Source: Gigaspora margarita | Taxonomy: Eukaryota > Glomeromycota > Glomeromycetes > Diversisporales > Gigasporaceae | DNA: 64,000 bases | Direction: 5' to 3' | Assembly (NCBI GenBank): GCA_009809945.1 | Contig: WTPW01000354.1 | Location: forward strand, 353,253 to 417,252 | Part shown: in pieces, positions 25,201-35,398 of the stretch | How positions within the stretch are numbered: position 1 is the first letter of the stretch | Layout: each line of letters opens with the position of its first letter | Program-made: the position numbers and the translations under genes | The notes under the pieces: model-generated | The model's database searches: none | The model's input: the letters and a program-made list of their open reading frames with translations, nothing else | What the model was told of the DNA's origin: nothing

Positions 25201-25616
25201 ATGCTTAAGCAACATATAAGATGTGATGCTACTTCTTTATCACTAGCTAATTATGATTTTATTATACAATGCCGTAATGATAGACCAAGGTCTAAAGTTT
25301 TAAATGAGCTAAAAGAAAAATATAGCATATCACAAAAATGTATTTATCAGATCTGAAGAGGCGAGGAAAAAAATAGAGTTGCATGGGATCAACCAATTTA
25401 TTCATTTAATTCACTTTCTTCTTGCGAGCCTTTTTTCTCATTTCATTCAAAAAAAAATTTAGAAAAAATATTATTACTCCACAGATCAAAAATCAAGGGG
25501 CTTCGAAAAAAGAAAATTTGGATAACAAATCAATTCTACCTGAGCTGGTCCAAACTTTTGTTGAGGAAGATAAGTTCCTTTTTTCTCGCGAGCTCAAAAA
25601 AAAGAAATTTGGTTAG
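25201..25616 (+). pseudogene. Small helix-turn-helix protein
   Basis: ATG 25201 gives MLKQHIRCDATSLSLANYDF and then KVLNELKEKYSISQKCIYQI. The latter has the pattern of a homeodomain-like or resolvase-like helix-turn-helix (helix, turn at Ser-Ile-Ser, recognition helix QKCIYQI). An in-frame TGA (25354-25356) follows, at a place where Trp would fit (IYQI-W-RGEE), then AWDQPIYSF. A frameshift near 25420 probably leads to the Lys-rich tail ending at 25616 (PELVQTFVEEDKFLFSRELK). It may bind element DNA, for example the inverted repeats; that is inference. Confidence 0.55.
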
Positions 25617-25716
25617 CAAACAAATTCTAATTTATTACGAGAAGGTAGAGATCTGAATATATTTTACGAAAAGAAGCTATTTGTGATAAAAAAATATAGC
25701 TAAATATCTGCATATA

Positions 25717-28700
25717 CTAACTAAGTAAAAGATCCAGCTCATCATAAAATGATAAAAACTTCTTGCATACCTTATTGAGAACCTCTTTAGTACTAAGAGT
25801 ATTAAATAACATTTTTTCAAGTTTTTCATAACTTATATGTTTTTTTTTCTAGAGTCCCACCTTCCTCGACAAAGTTGAGAGGCAGAATTGATACATTAAC
25901 CAAATTTTCTTTTTTTGAATTTATTTGAAAAGAGTGGGACTTATGTACCAAAAGGGGTATAGTGATAACCTTATTTTTATGCATTAACTTGAATTTACAC
26001 TTGATAATAGGCTCCTACCAGCTAGATCAAGCCAAGGTGTATCCAATAATATCCAGGGTTTATCATCATCTATGACTGGAAAGTCTTCAGAGATTGTACA
26101 CCTATTTTTTCTCTGACCAACTATAACCGAAATGTTATAAGATATACCTGAAGACTCTAAGGAATTATTACGCAATTTAACAGATGGTTTCTTATTTTTA
26201 TCAACTTCTGCTCCTATTAGTTTATAAGGTCTTTTGAGATAACTGAGCAATTTGCTATAATTTTATAAATAAAATTAATTTCTATAGGGTTGGCCATGAA
26301 CTTTCTGCTTCTGATTGCGATCTCTCTAGGGCTGTTTGGGGTAGTATATTTGTTTGCTGTGAAGATATTCGAATTAGATCTGCTATTGGTTGCAAGATAT
26401 GAGAGAATACATAGTAATTTCATGCCAGAACTTTTCACATTCCTTGTTTGAGAAATTCGAAGTAAAATGATTTAAAACAGGATCTTTTAGTGCAATGAAT
26501 TCAGAATTAATCATATTATAACTATTAATAGAAACTTCTTTAGATTGTGTACAAGTAAATGAATTAACCATTGATCGTAAAATAGCAAAAAATGCATTTA
26601 GGCTAATGTTATCTATAGGAATTTTAAGTAACCTAGTATCTTTACTGCCCTTTTTATCAGAAGAGGCATTATTAGATTTTTTGATAGAAGTTTTTGGCCT
26701 AACACTTTTGCACTTCTTTGATCTCTTGGTATTAGAATAAGTTATTTTTTTTTTTTTTTGTAGCATTGATTTTGTATTTTTCTGAATCACTTTCTGAATT
26801 ACTAGACTCACTTTCAGATGATTTAGAAGAGGTCTCAGAAGAACTAAGTACTCTTGCTTTTGTCAAAGCCAAAGTATTGGTCTCAAGCTCATTTTCACTA
26901 GATGTTGTATTATTTTCACTATTGCTAGAGTCTGAAGATGATTCATCTAAAATTATATGGAAATTAACACACTTTGATAATTTCTTCTTTTTGGTTCTAG
27001 ATTTTGATTTGGTCTTGTGACGAGAAGATTTGGGCTTGCTAGAAATCTTTTTTATAGTTTTATCCATTTTTTTAGTCAGATTGATTTTGAGGTCTTCTAA
27101 TTGCCTATGCATATCCTCTATAGGATCATTACCTATACTTTTTTTATTTCTAGTTTTTGGGATAAATCTGGCTTGGGAACAGGAACAAATTCTAGGACCT
27201 CCCCACTAATCCATTGAATAAATTTATTAATATTTTCATTGCATATAATTTGAGAGGATCCTGGAGGTTGTGGCTTATAGGAGTGGGATGGTTGTGAAGA
27301 AATCAGTTGAGATAGCATTATAGATTTAATCAAGTTTTCAATTTCAGTTTTGGTTATACCCATCTATATTGCTTGAATAATTGTCTTTTCTATGAGATTT
27401 ATCTGATAATGCTGGACCCGAATATAAATATGCTCCAGATAATTGATCTGTCTTATATTGATCAATGATCTCAAGGGATCTTACACACAAGATCTTCATC
27501 CAATCATATTCTATGAAAAAATTTTCTTATCTTTCAATTTCTTCGAGTTCTGAAAGCAATTCTGATACGGGCCTGTTAATTCTGATATGTCAAATTTATT
27601 AAGAGAAATGCCACAGATAAATTGTAATCGAATTTGCTAGTTATCAATACTAGCTAACCTAGCAAGTTTACATAGCTTAGAATAGAATCAACCCACAAAA
27701 TTACTGCCTTGGACCATTGAACCAAAGAGCATTTGCTGTTTTTCTGCAGTGACTGTGAGATAGTTAGTTTTAAGCCAGTATATTGCTTGGCCAAGATGGA
27801 TTCCATCTGCTACTATAGTTTGTCCGGCATTGGCATTTGGTGCATTGGGTAATCGATCTGTTGGGTGCCCATTGGCAAAAGACCAGTCTTTATCAAATAC
27901 TATATGAGCTGAAATAACAATATTTCCTGTCTGGCCCATGGCACTATATCTTAAATTTGCACCAAGTTGTACTGCTGTTTATCCTTGAGCTAAAGCTAAA
28001 GTAATCTGTCTGGTATTATCTAATAAATTTCTTAATTCCCAATTCTTTCTTTGAAGAGATCTTTTATACCAATCTTTGGCATCATCTTTAAGATATATTT
28101 TAAAAAGACCATGTGCCCAAACTCTATCAGCATATTTAGCTATTACATCGATTTCTACAACTACAAGATATGAGCGAAAAAAATCAATAAATTCCTCTGG
28201 ATCCTTATTGGAATAGCCATTAAAATTTGGGGGTGGGTATCCTGCCATTCCTATTCATTGTATATTTGGTGGGTTATTCTGTAGCACAAAAATTTGTTAA
28301 TTAAATTATTAATTAATTGCTCAGAATTTTGGGCCTGAGTTTTTCATTTACCCCACTTATTTTGTATAGTCCTGCATCTTTTTCTACTTGTTGTATCAGT
28401 TTGTTGTAAGATTTAAGAGATGTTTTATCTGTTTTACAATCTTGTAGTTGCTGATAGGCTTTTTTATTTTTGAATCTTAATGCAAAGCTTTCTAGGAGCA
28501 ATTCTAATAGCTGACTTTTTTGTGTGCAGATTGTAATTCAGCTATCTAGTTCTCAAGATTTAAATCTATTATGCTGTGTTCTGTGGGCCTCATAGGCCTG
28601 GTGGAGAAGATTATAGTCATTTTGAAGCTAGCTAACTGGGTTTGTGAATCAGCAAACTGGGTCTGAAAATCGGCTAACTGGGTTTGTAAATCGCAAACTG

Positions 28701-29324
28701 TGTCTGGGAATCGGCTAGCTGGGCTTGTGAATTGGCTAACTGGGTTTGCAAATCTGCTACTCAATTTTTTGCATAAATTGCTCATGTATTTGCCTGTAGA
28801 TATATTTGTAGTACCAATACTTCAAGCCTTTCTCTGGCATCAGAAATCATATTAAGATTATCTACAATGCCATTTATTGCAGATACTCTATTGGTTCTAA
28901 TTGAACTTTGAAAATACTGTCTGATATTATTAACCTCTCACTGAATTCTGTAATTCTGAATCATGGCTTGATTTTCAGGTAGAGATAATGTTCAGAAGGA
29001 TCCTGGTGGTTGCGCTATACTATTATACAAATCAAGAATTTTTTCATTAAGCTTGTCTATTTTATTTTGAAAAATTGCTAGCTGTTTTTCTAAATAATCT
29101 ATATAATTCTCTCACTTTTCAGACTCTTTAAATACATTTTCTAACTGTTTTATAAGATTAGAAATTTCTGATCGCAATGGGTCTAGTTCCTCATTCTGAA
29201 TTGAGATTTCTTTTTCAAGATAATTAATATAGTCCTCTTTTGAGGCCAGATCCTGTTGAAATATGCAGACTTGATTTTGTATTGCTAATAAAGCACCTTT
29301 AAATTTTTCAATTTTTTCACTCAT
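25717..29324 (-). pseudogene. Coiled-coil / Gag-like / retropepsin-like polyprotein
   Basis: Read on the minus strand from ATG 29324. Residues 1-260 are coiled coil (MSEKIEKFKGALLAIQNQV; IQNEELDPLRSEISNLIKQL), with heptad-like DLQTQLADFQTQFADSQTQL around 28640-28730. Then comes a Gag-capsid-like block at 28248-27690 (DPEEFIDFFRSYL, AHGLFKIYLKDDAKDWY, NAGQTIVADGIHLGQAIYWL). That is the short helical pattern of Ty3-type Gag. After it follow a Ser/Glu/Lys-rich linker (about 27110-26730) and a region resembling the retropepsin fold's second half (NRCTISEDFPVID, DKPWILLDTPWLDLAG, 26130-26010). I see no clear DTG triad; ANCSVIS near 26240 marks its expected place. The end (KVCKKFLSFYDELDLLLS) stops at 25717. 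Many shifts and stops. It is divergent from the integrase, 12 bp apart. Confidence 0.7.
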
Positions 29325-29336
29325 TTTTTCTCACAA

Positions 29337-30403
29337 GTGAGCCAGCTCAAAATATTGTCTATTCCTATAATACAAATAGATTCTGGAAATGTTCATAAAC
29401 TAGATATATCTATTGTCTTGTGTAAGATTTATTATCAATATAATAGCTATCAAAGAACTATGAAAAAATTATATGAAGCTTCTTTAAAAGCTGGATACAA
29501 TTTTTCTATAGATGAGGTTTGTAATTGGCTTAAAAAACAGGCTTTATATCAAATTCATAAACCTTGGCCAAGATTTATTCCTAGAGCCTCTTTTAATAGT
29601 ATACAGGTTCCTAATGAATGCCATCAAGTGGATATTTTTTATATGCCCCATGACTGAATTAATAATATAACTTCTAAATATTGCTTATGTATAGTTGATG
29701 TGGCTTCAAGATTTAAGTAGGCGGTTTCTTTATCTGATAGATTAGCTTCTTTTGTAGCCAAGACCTTTAAAAAAGTTTATAGAAATTCCAAGTGCTCTCT
29801 TATTTGGCCTAAATTATTAATAGTTGATCCTGGCTCAGAATTTAAATCAGATTGTAAAGAATTAATGGAAAAAAATAATGCTAAAATTAAGGTTGGCATG
29901 TCTCATAGAAGCCAAAATATTGTTGAAAGATTTAATCATACTTTGGCTAAGAGATTGTTTCGATTACAGGATGCCTCTGATTTATTGTTATCTATATCTA
30001 AAAGATCGAGAGCTTGGGTTAGAATCTTTATATAATTATTGATAATCTTAATAATTTGGTAACTAGATTAATTGGCATGTTCCCAGCAAAAGCTATAAAA
30101 ATGAAACAGATTATTTCAATATCTTCTAAATTACGCAATGGTCCTATAGGATTTAATGAGTCTAAATTGGATTATAATACTTTGGTTAGATATTTACTTG
30201 AACCTGATGAATTGAAAACAGTTCCTAGAAGATCAACTAATTATAATTGGAGTCCTCAAGTCTATCATATTCATAAGACTTTAGTACAAAAAAATCAGCC
30301 AATCTTGTATTGGCTAGAAAATGATGAAGGCAATGGCCCAAAGCAGTCTTTTGTTAGAAAGGAGCTTCAAATCATTTCTTCTGACATAGAATTATCTCTC
30401 TAG
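29337..30403 (+). pseudogene. rve-family integrase
   Basis: DDE integrase of retroviral type that would insert the element. The frame opens at GTG 29337 (MSQLKILSIPIIQID); an ATG is probably lost. Residues 30-95 resemble a DNA-binding helical domain (YYQYNSYQRTMKKLYEASLK). The core gives CHQVDIFYMP (first Asp), LLIVDPGSEFK (second Asp) and MSHRSQNIVERFNHTLAKR (catalytic Glu), so the triad is present. In-frame stops are TGA 29655-29657 (Arg expected) and TAG 29718-29720 (Trp expected). A frameshift near 30010 links to the C-terminal part (LVRYLLEP, NWSPQVYHI, LVQKNQPILYWLENDEG). That tail resembles an SH3-like end. The stop at 30401 overlaps the 3' end of the minus-strand neighbour. Confidence 0.85.
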
Positions 30404-31119
30404 TAGGTGCTTACAAGTTAAAAATTTTATAATATGAAAGATGTTCATGGAATGCTTCAAGTTGGTGTTCCTGGTCTTTTGTAAATTAAAAAAATCTTCT
30501 GCTTCTTTATCAATCTGGGACTCTTTGACAAAGTTACCTTTTGTTAATTTGTAATATAGTTTATATAGTTTCATAATAGAATTAAGAATTTTTGGATCTC
30601 ACCCATACCATGATTTGTAGTCATTCATAATTTCATTATATTTGTCTTTATTGGGGAATATTGTTATGTCCAAATTTAGTATATATTCTTCTGGACTTCT
30701 GCTTGATGTAATTTTCTAATTCTTTCTTTATAGTTTTACATAAACTTGCCATCTTTTGGTTTCTCCCTGTAAGGGAGGACCTGCTTTGATTATTTTAATT
30801 AAAGCTTGCTCGACTTCTTTGTATGTGGGCTTGGTTTCAGTTACCGTATTTACGCGAAATAATGCGCACCTGCGTGTTATTTCGAGGAGATGCGTGTTAT
30901 TTTGAGTATATGCATGGGCGTTATTTCAGAGTAAAGGCCTAATTTCGATCTACCTCTAAATGCTTATTAAAGCATTAGTATGTGAGGTGTGCGTTATTTC
31001 GGGATGCACATGGGCGTTATTTCGAAACCAACCATGCTATTTTAAGGAAATCCAATTTTCGAAATAATGCCCATGTGCATTATTTTGCGTAAATACAGTA
31101 ATTGATTTTGGGTGCTTAT
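30392..31119 (-). pseudogene. Small unknown protein, split by MITE
   Basis: Minus-strand frame from about 31119, where the likely ATG is now ATA followed by Ser-Thr-Gln-Asn-Gln-Leu. It is interrupted by the MITE at 30844-31098. It then continues ETKPTYKEVEQALIKIIKAG, SSRSPEEYILNLDITIFPN, YNEIMNDYKSWYG and MKLYKLYYKLTKGNFVKESQ to TAA 30392. Two in-frame stops (TAA or TAG near 30718; TGA at about 30602 where Trp fits). Predicted mostly helical, basic, about 150 residues. No family is known to me. It converges on and overlaps the integrase end by about 12 bp. Confidence 0.6.
30844..31098. mobile_element. TA-target MITE, 255 bp
   Basis: The ends CCGTATTTACGCGAAATAAT and GCATTATTTTGCGTAAATAC form inverted repeats, flanked by TA (30842-30843 and 31099-31100). 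Internal words GTTATTTCG and GCGTTATTTC repeat in both orientations. It belongs to the same family as the 959-bp element at 59999-60957, which has the same terminal motif, TA borders and internal words. The TA target suggests Tc1/mariner-type mobilisation. Confidence 0.85.
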
Positions 31120-31192
31120 TGTTAAAGAAAATTTTTATATAATAACTTTTTTCTTTAGCTAGTTAACTAGCTATTTTTCTTTATTAGCAAAA

Positions 31193-31428
31193 ATGATTGG
31201 AAAATATTCTTGTCCTTATTTACATAACTCTGGCAAGGCTTGTAGTAGGTCCTGCATGCGACCTGAAGAATGCTACTTTCATTGGAATCTAGAATACAGG
31301 TTCTGTGTAGTAAATGTAGTAAGCCTACTGGCTCAAGTTTGGGGTGGTGCCCATTACATGTTAAAGGCTATTATGTGATCCAATATTATAACAGATTGCG
31401 TAATAAAGCTTTAAAAAACTTGGAATAG
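31193..31428 (+). pseudogene. Small Cys/His-rich protein, one frameshift
   Basis: ATG 31193 gives MIGKYSCPYLHNSGKACSRS and then CMRPEECYFHW. After a one-base shift near 31290 it reads VLCSKCSKPTGSSLGWCPLH and GYYVIQYYNRLRNKALKNLE, stop 31428. The spacing of Cys and His (CPYL, C...C, CYFHW, CSKC, CPLH) suggests two zinc-binding sites. The last third lies inside the right terminal inverted repeat, so a reversed 3' fragment also exists in the left repeat. Function unknown. Confidence 0.6.
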
Positions 31429-32109
31429 ATAGTGATTTTTAGTAAGACTTTTTGGTAAGACTTTGCCAGATTAAAATTTTTGGTAAGACTTTTTGGTAAG
31501 ACTTTGTTAGTTTAAAATTTTTTGGTAAGACTTTTTTGGTAAGACTTTTATTTTCAGTAAGACTTTTTTATTTTTGGTAAGATTTTTGGTAAGATTTTTG
31601 GTAGTCAAGACAAAAAGTCTTAACAAAAATTGGACAAGCCAATTTTAGGTAAGACTTTTGAATTAATTCTAGGATAACATAAGAAATAGTATGCATTTTA
31701 GGCTTGAATGGTCCCACAGAGAAGCACACTCAGACACTTCGGTCCTCAGTGCTCTCTGCTCATTTCAAGGGCAAGCAATATAGCATAATTTTTTCATTAT
31801 CTTGTTTGGGATTAAAAACATAGCCAGAGCATTAACAAAGACTACATACATCTTAATGTTGGAAATCCAAATTTAGGTGTATAGAGATTAAGTTAACAGG
31901 ATTTGGCTCTAGAGTACTTTAGAGCTTGAATTCAATATATGATTAAATATATCTATAAGAACTTGTAAAGAGGGTAAGGAGCCTATTCTGTCAGTGGGAC
32001 AAAAAAAACACAAGAAAAGATCTTTGAATGGGATAACATAAAATACCGTGTAGTTGATTCTGAATACATTACCAAAAATCTGTCCCAAAACTCCCCTTTT
32101 CACCCTACT
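31342..32109 (-). repeat. Right terminal inverted repeat
   Basis: Partner of 19185-19924. It contains about 75 extra bases (about 31990-32065) bounded by the word CAGAAT (read on the complement), absent from the left copy. Confidence 0.9.
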
Positions 32110-32361
32110 GGCCCTGTGGTTCTAGAAACCCATGTGCCCCATATATAATAAATAGAAAGTGTGAAAAGCTTACCCAAAAGTATTTAATAATTTAACATCA
32201 TTAGGTACAAATGGATACCCTATTTATGCTAAAAAATATAATAGTAGAACATTTGAGGTTTGTGAACAAATTATAAACAACTGGCATATTGTACCTTATA
32301 ACCCCTATTTTAGCTAAAGTACAATTGTCACATTAATATTAAAATATGTGCATCAGTACAT
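32110..32361 (+). pseudogene. Helitron 1, middle fragment
   Basis: Continues the Rep region directly after the inserted element: PCGSRNPCAPYIINRKCEKL, a shift near 32180, then LTSLGTNGYPIYAKK, EQIINNWHIVPYNPYFS (a segment conserved just after the HUH block in Helitrons) and CASVHC. It is cut at 32361 by the solo LTR. Confidence 0.8.
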
Positions 32362-33206
32362 TGTAAAGGGCTCCCATTCACAAGTTTTTTTTAATATAAT
32401 TGTTTATTCTATTATTAGTTTATTTTATTAGTTATGTATATATTAGTACTCTATATTTTTATTTATATGCCTTTAGAATAGATATTACTTAATTAGTATA
32501 TTTTGCTAATACAGATCTGTTAGATCAGTCAGGTCAGTCAGATCAGTCAGATCAGTCAGATTAGTCAGATCAGTCAGATTAGTCAGATCTGTCAGATCTG
32601 TCAGATCTGTCAGATCTGTCAGATCTGTCAGTTCTGTCAGATTGGTCTGATCTAATGGTTCAACAATTAGTCCCACCCCAAAACCTGTATCAAGAATAAG
32701 AATATAAAAAGTATAAATACGATGTCTTTTGTCTTTACAGAAAGACATGCTTTGGCATGGTTTTGAAGCTCTGGTAAGCTTGGTAGCTTCTGAGCTAAGC
32801 TTGAGTATAACCTTTAAAATTAAAGTAGAAGTGTTATTGTTTGTAACCCTCTGATAAATAAATATAATAAACTGTTGTTATTATAAACTGATATCCTTCC
32901 AATAAGTAAACTTGTATTGAAGTATAAATTCTGTGATTCATATTGTTGAATCCTGTAATACTGATATTAGACTGATATACAAATCAACACAGTAATTGGA
33001 CCTATCTGAATCTTGAGAATTGTATAACCACCTCAACTATACCAAGACTCTCAGAACCTTGAGACCCAGACCAAATCTTCCACACCTCTTTCTGCCTGCC
33101 AGTTCAAGGTTTAGGAGTCTTGAATGATTGTTAGATAGTATTTTAGTTAGTGTTAGTAGTGTATAGTGGTTATAGTTAGAAGTAGGGTAATATTCCCTCC
33201 TTCTCA
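32362..33206 (+). mobile_element. Solo LTR of the Ty3 family
   Basis: Starts TGTAAAGGGCTCC and ends CTTCTCA, degraded versions of the TGTGAAG/CTTCACA ends of the LTRs at 37326 and 45982. It shares their internal landmarks: AATTAGTACT.TATATTTTT, a (CAGATCTGT)n-type tract at 32516-32660, TATAAA, TCTGCCTGCCAGTTCAAGG, and GTTATAGTTAGAAGTAGG near the end. No internal coding, so it is a solo LTR. It interrupts Helitron 1. No clear target duplication remains. Confidence 0.8.
32516..32660. repeat. 10-bp tandem repeat in LTR
   Basis: About 14 head-to-tail copies of GATCAGTCA / GATCTGTCA. The same position in the other LTRs has shorter, looser arrays. It reads as a Leu-Thr-Asp repeat on the minus strand, which I do not consider coding. 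Confidence 0.9.
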
Positions 33207-35398
33207 ATGTGTAGTAAAATATATTCACAAATATATTTATAAAGGTCATGAAAGAACAACAATGCCATTTGGATGTGAACCTGATGAAATAAAACAGTAT
33301 ATAAATGCACGATATATTGGTACTTCTGAAGCCGTATGGCATCTTTTAGGTATGAATATGCATGAAGAAGTTCCAAATATCATAAGACTATCATTACATT
33401 TTCCTGGTATGCATAGAGTTGTTATTAACTCTACAGATAATACTTCTACTATTCTTGCTTGTGCAAAGTATCAAAAAACAACTCTTACATCTTTTTTTGA
33501 AACATGTGCATCTCTTGCGTCTGCTTGACAGTATACTTACCAAGAGTTTTCACAACATTTTGTTTGTAATAATACATCAAAAAAATGGTCACCTAGAAAA
33601 CAAGGATTTGCAATTGGATATTTATACTTTGCTATCCATCTGCTGGTGAACTTTTTTATCTTCGACTGCTTCTTACTACTGTACATGGCCCCCAATCATA
33701 TAAAGATTATGCTATTTATGAACCCACTGAAGACCAGATTTATGATTTTGGGCTCTTCCTTATAGATGAAATCCTTCACCACTCTGGACAATCTCTAAGC
33801 ATGTTTCTACAAATGCCTCATTGGACGCACAATTGGCGCTGTTCTAATAGGAACTGTCTTACAGCAGAGCAACTAGCATTTGATTATCAAAAACTACAAA
33901 ATATTGTTAATCATTGTATTTCACTACTAAATAATGAGCAAACTGATGCTTTTAACACTATTATTAACTCTGTACTCAATCAACTTGACAAATTATTTTT
34001 TCTTAATAGTCCTGCAGGAACTGGTAAAACTTTCTTATATAATACTATTGCAATGAAACTTCAAGGCCTAGAAAAAATTGTTCTTTGTGTGGCCTCTTCT
34101 GGTATTATAGCCCTCTTATTTAGTCTTGGTCATACTGCTCATTTGAGGTTTAAGATTCCCCTAAACATAAATGAAACCTCAATTTGTTCAATTGATAAAA
34201 ACTCAAATGATGCAGAATTATTATGCCAAACATCTCTTATTATCTGGAACGAATTACTCATGCAACACTGTCATTGTGTTGAAGCAGTTGATCGCTCTTT
34301 ACAAGATATTTGTAATAGTAACCAACCATTTGGTGGAATAACAGTCCTATTTGGAAGAGACTTTCGTCAAATACTGCCAGTTATATTAAAAGGATCTAGA
34401 GAAGAAATAGTAGCTGCTTCATTTAGATGATCTTACCTATAGAAATATATTAATATACTTACACTAAAAAAAATTATACAATTTAATGCTGAATTAGAAG
34501 AAAATAAAATCTTTGAACATTGGCTATTACAGGCAAATAACCTTTTTTTTTAAATATTATCTACTGTATTTTATTTTTTTTACTGTAAATATTTCACTAT
34601 TATTTTTTTTCTTTAGGTTGGCGATGGTACGAATACCATAGATAATATATTACCTTCATCAGAGCATATGAAAGTACTGTAGCAAAATCTAAAATCACTT
34701 ATTGATATCATATATTCTAACATTAATGTAGTAGGAATGTGTAATGATAACTACCTTAGTGAACGTACCATCCTTGCTTCTAGGAATCATGATGTTGATT
34801 GTATTAATCAAATAATTCTCAACATACTCCCAGGAAACCAATACATATATGATAGTGCTGATAGCACTGTAACAGAAGAAGGTGCTGACAACAATAATAT
34901 ATATTTTACTGAATTTTAAAACTCTCCCAGTCCAAATTGATTACTGCTTGCAAAACTTAACCTAAAAATAGGTTGCCCAATAAAACTCCTTAGAAATATT
35001 GCACCTGGGGAAGGTCTCTGTAACAGTACTCGCTTAGTAATAACACACATGACAGATCATGTTATTGAAGCTAGAATTCTATATGGTGATTATACTGGAC
35101 ATCTAACCTTTATTCCTGTATCACTTTAAACCCTTCAACTACTGAACTTTCTTTTGTCTTTAAAAGAAGACAATTTCCTATACGTGTCACTTATGCAATG
35201 ACTATTAATAAGTCACAAGGTCATTCCGTTAAGCATGCTGGTCTAGACCTTAGAACCCCTATATTTTCGCATGGAAAACTTTATGTTGCCCTTTCTTGCT
35301 GTACTTCTCCAAACTCAATCAAAATTCTTTTTCCTCAAAATAGTACTAATACAGTAACAACAAATATAGTATACCCTGAAATTCTTTTAAAAGACTAA
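33207..35398 (+). pseudogene. Helitron 1 C-terminal Rep and PIF1-type helicase
   Basis: Resumes with VKYIHKYIYKGHERTTM and EIKQYINARYIGTSEAVWHL; the two spaced Tyr are candidate Rep nucleophiles. TLTSFFETC follows. Broken sequence leads to a superfamily 1 helicase from 33801: Walker [15 protein letters not shown], a Walker B position [10 protein letters not shown] (Asp changed to Asn), [13 protein letters not shown] (normally GGDFRQ) and [11 protein letters not shown] stop TGA at 34428 (Arg expected) and TAG at 34440 (Trp expected) follow. Next come [42 protein letters not shown] and [10 protein letters not shown], ending at 35398. A probable intron lies at about 34534-34618. ATP hydrolysis would be lost. 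Confidence 0.85.

Larger units (their letters stand above)
19185..32109. mobile_element. 12.9-kb Polinton-like element with Gag-like gene
   Basis: Terminal inverted repeats (19185-19924 and 31342-32109) bound seven genes: type B DNA polymerase (+), a small unknown (+), an HTH protein (+), a large coiled-coil/Gag-like/protease-like gene (-), an rve integrase (+), a small unknown (-) and a Cys-rich protein (+). The ends begin AGTAGGG, matching the AG start usual in Polinton/Maverick DNA transposons. Polymerase plus retroviral-type integrase plus long inverted repeats are the defining Polinton combination. Unusual points are the 5-bp target duplication (6 bp is usual) and a retroelement-like Gag gene where capsid, maturation protease and FtsK-type ATPase would be expected; none of those is recognised. 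All larger genes carry stops or shifts. It is inserted in Helitron 1. Confidence 0.85.

Noticed and set aside
32506..32748. Leu-Thr-Asp repeat protein on the minus strand
   Set aside because: It is a translation of a 10-bp tandem repeat inside a solo LTR.
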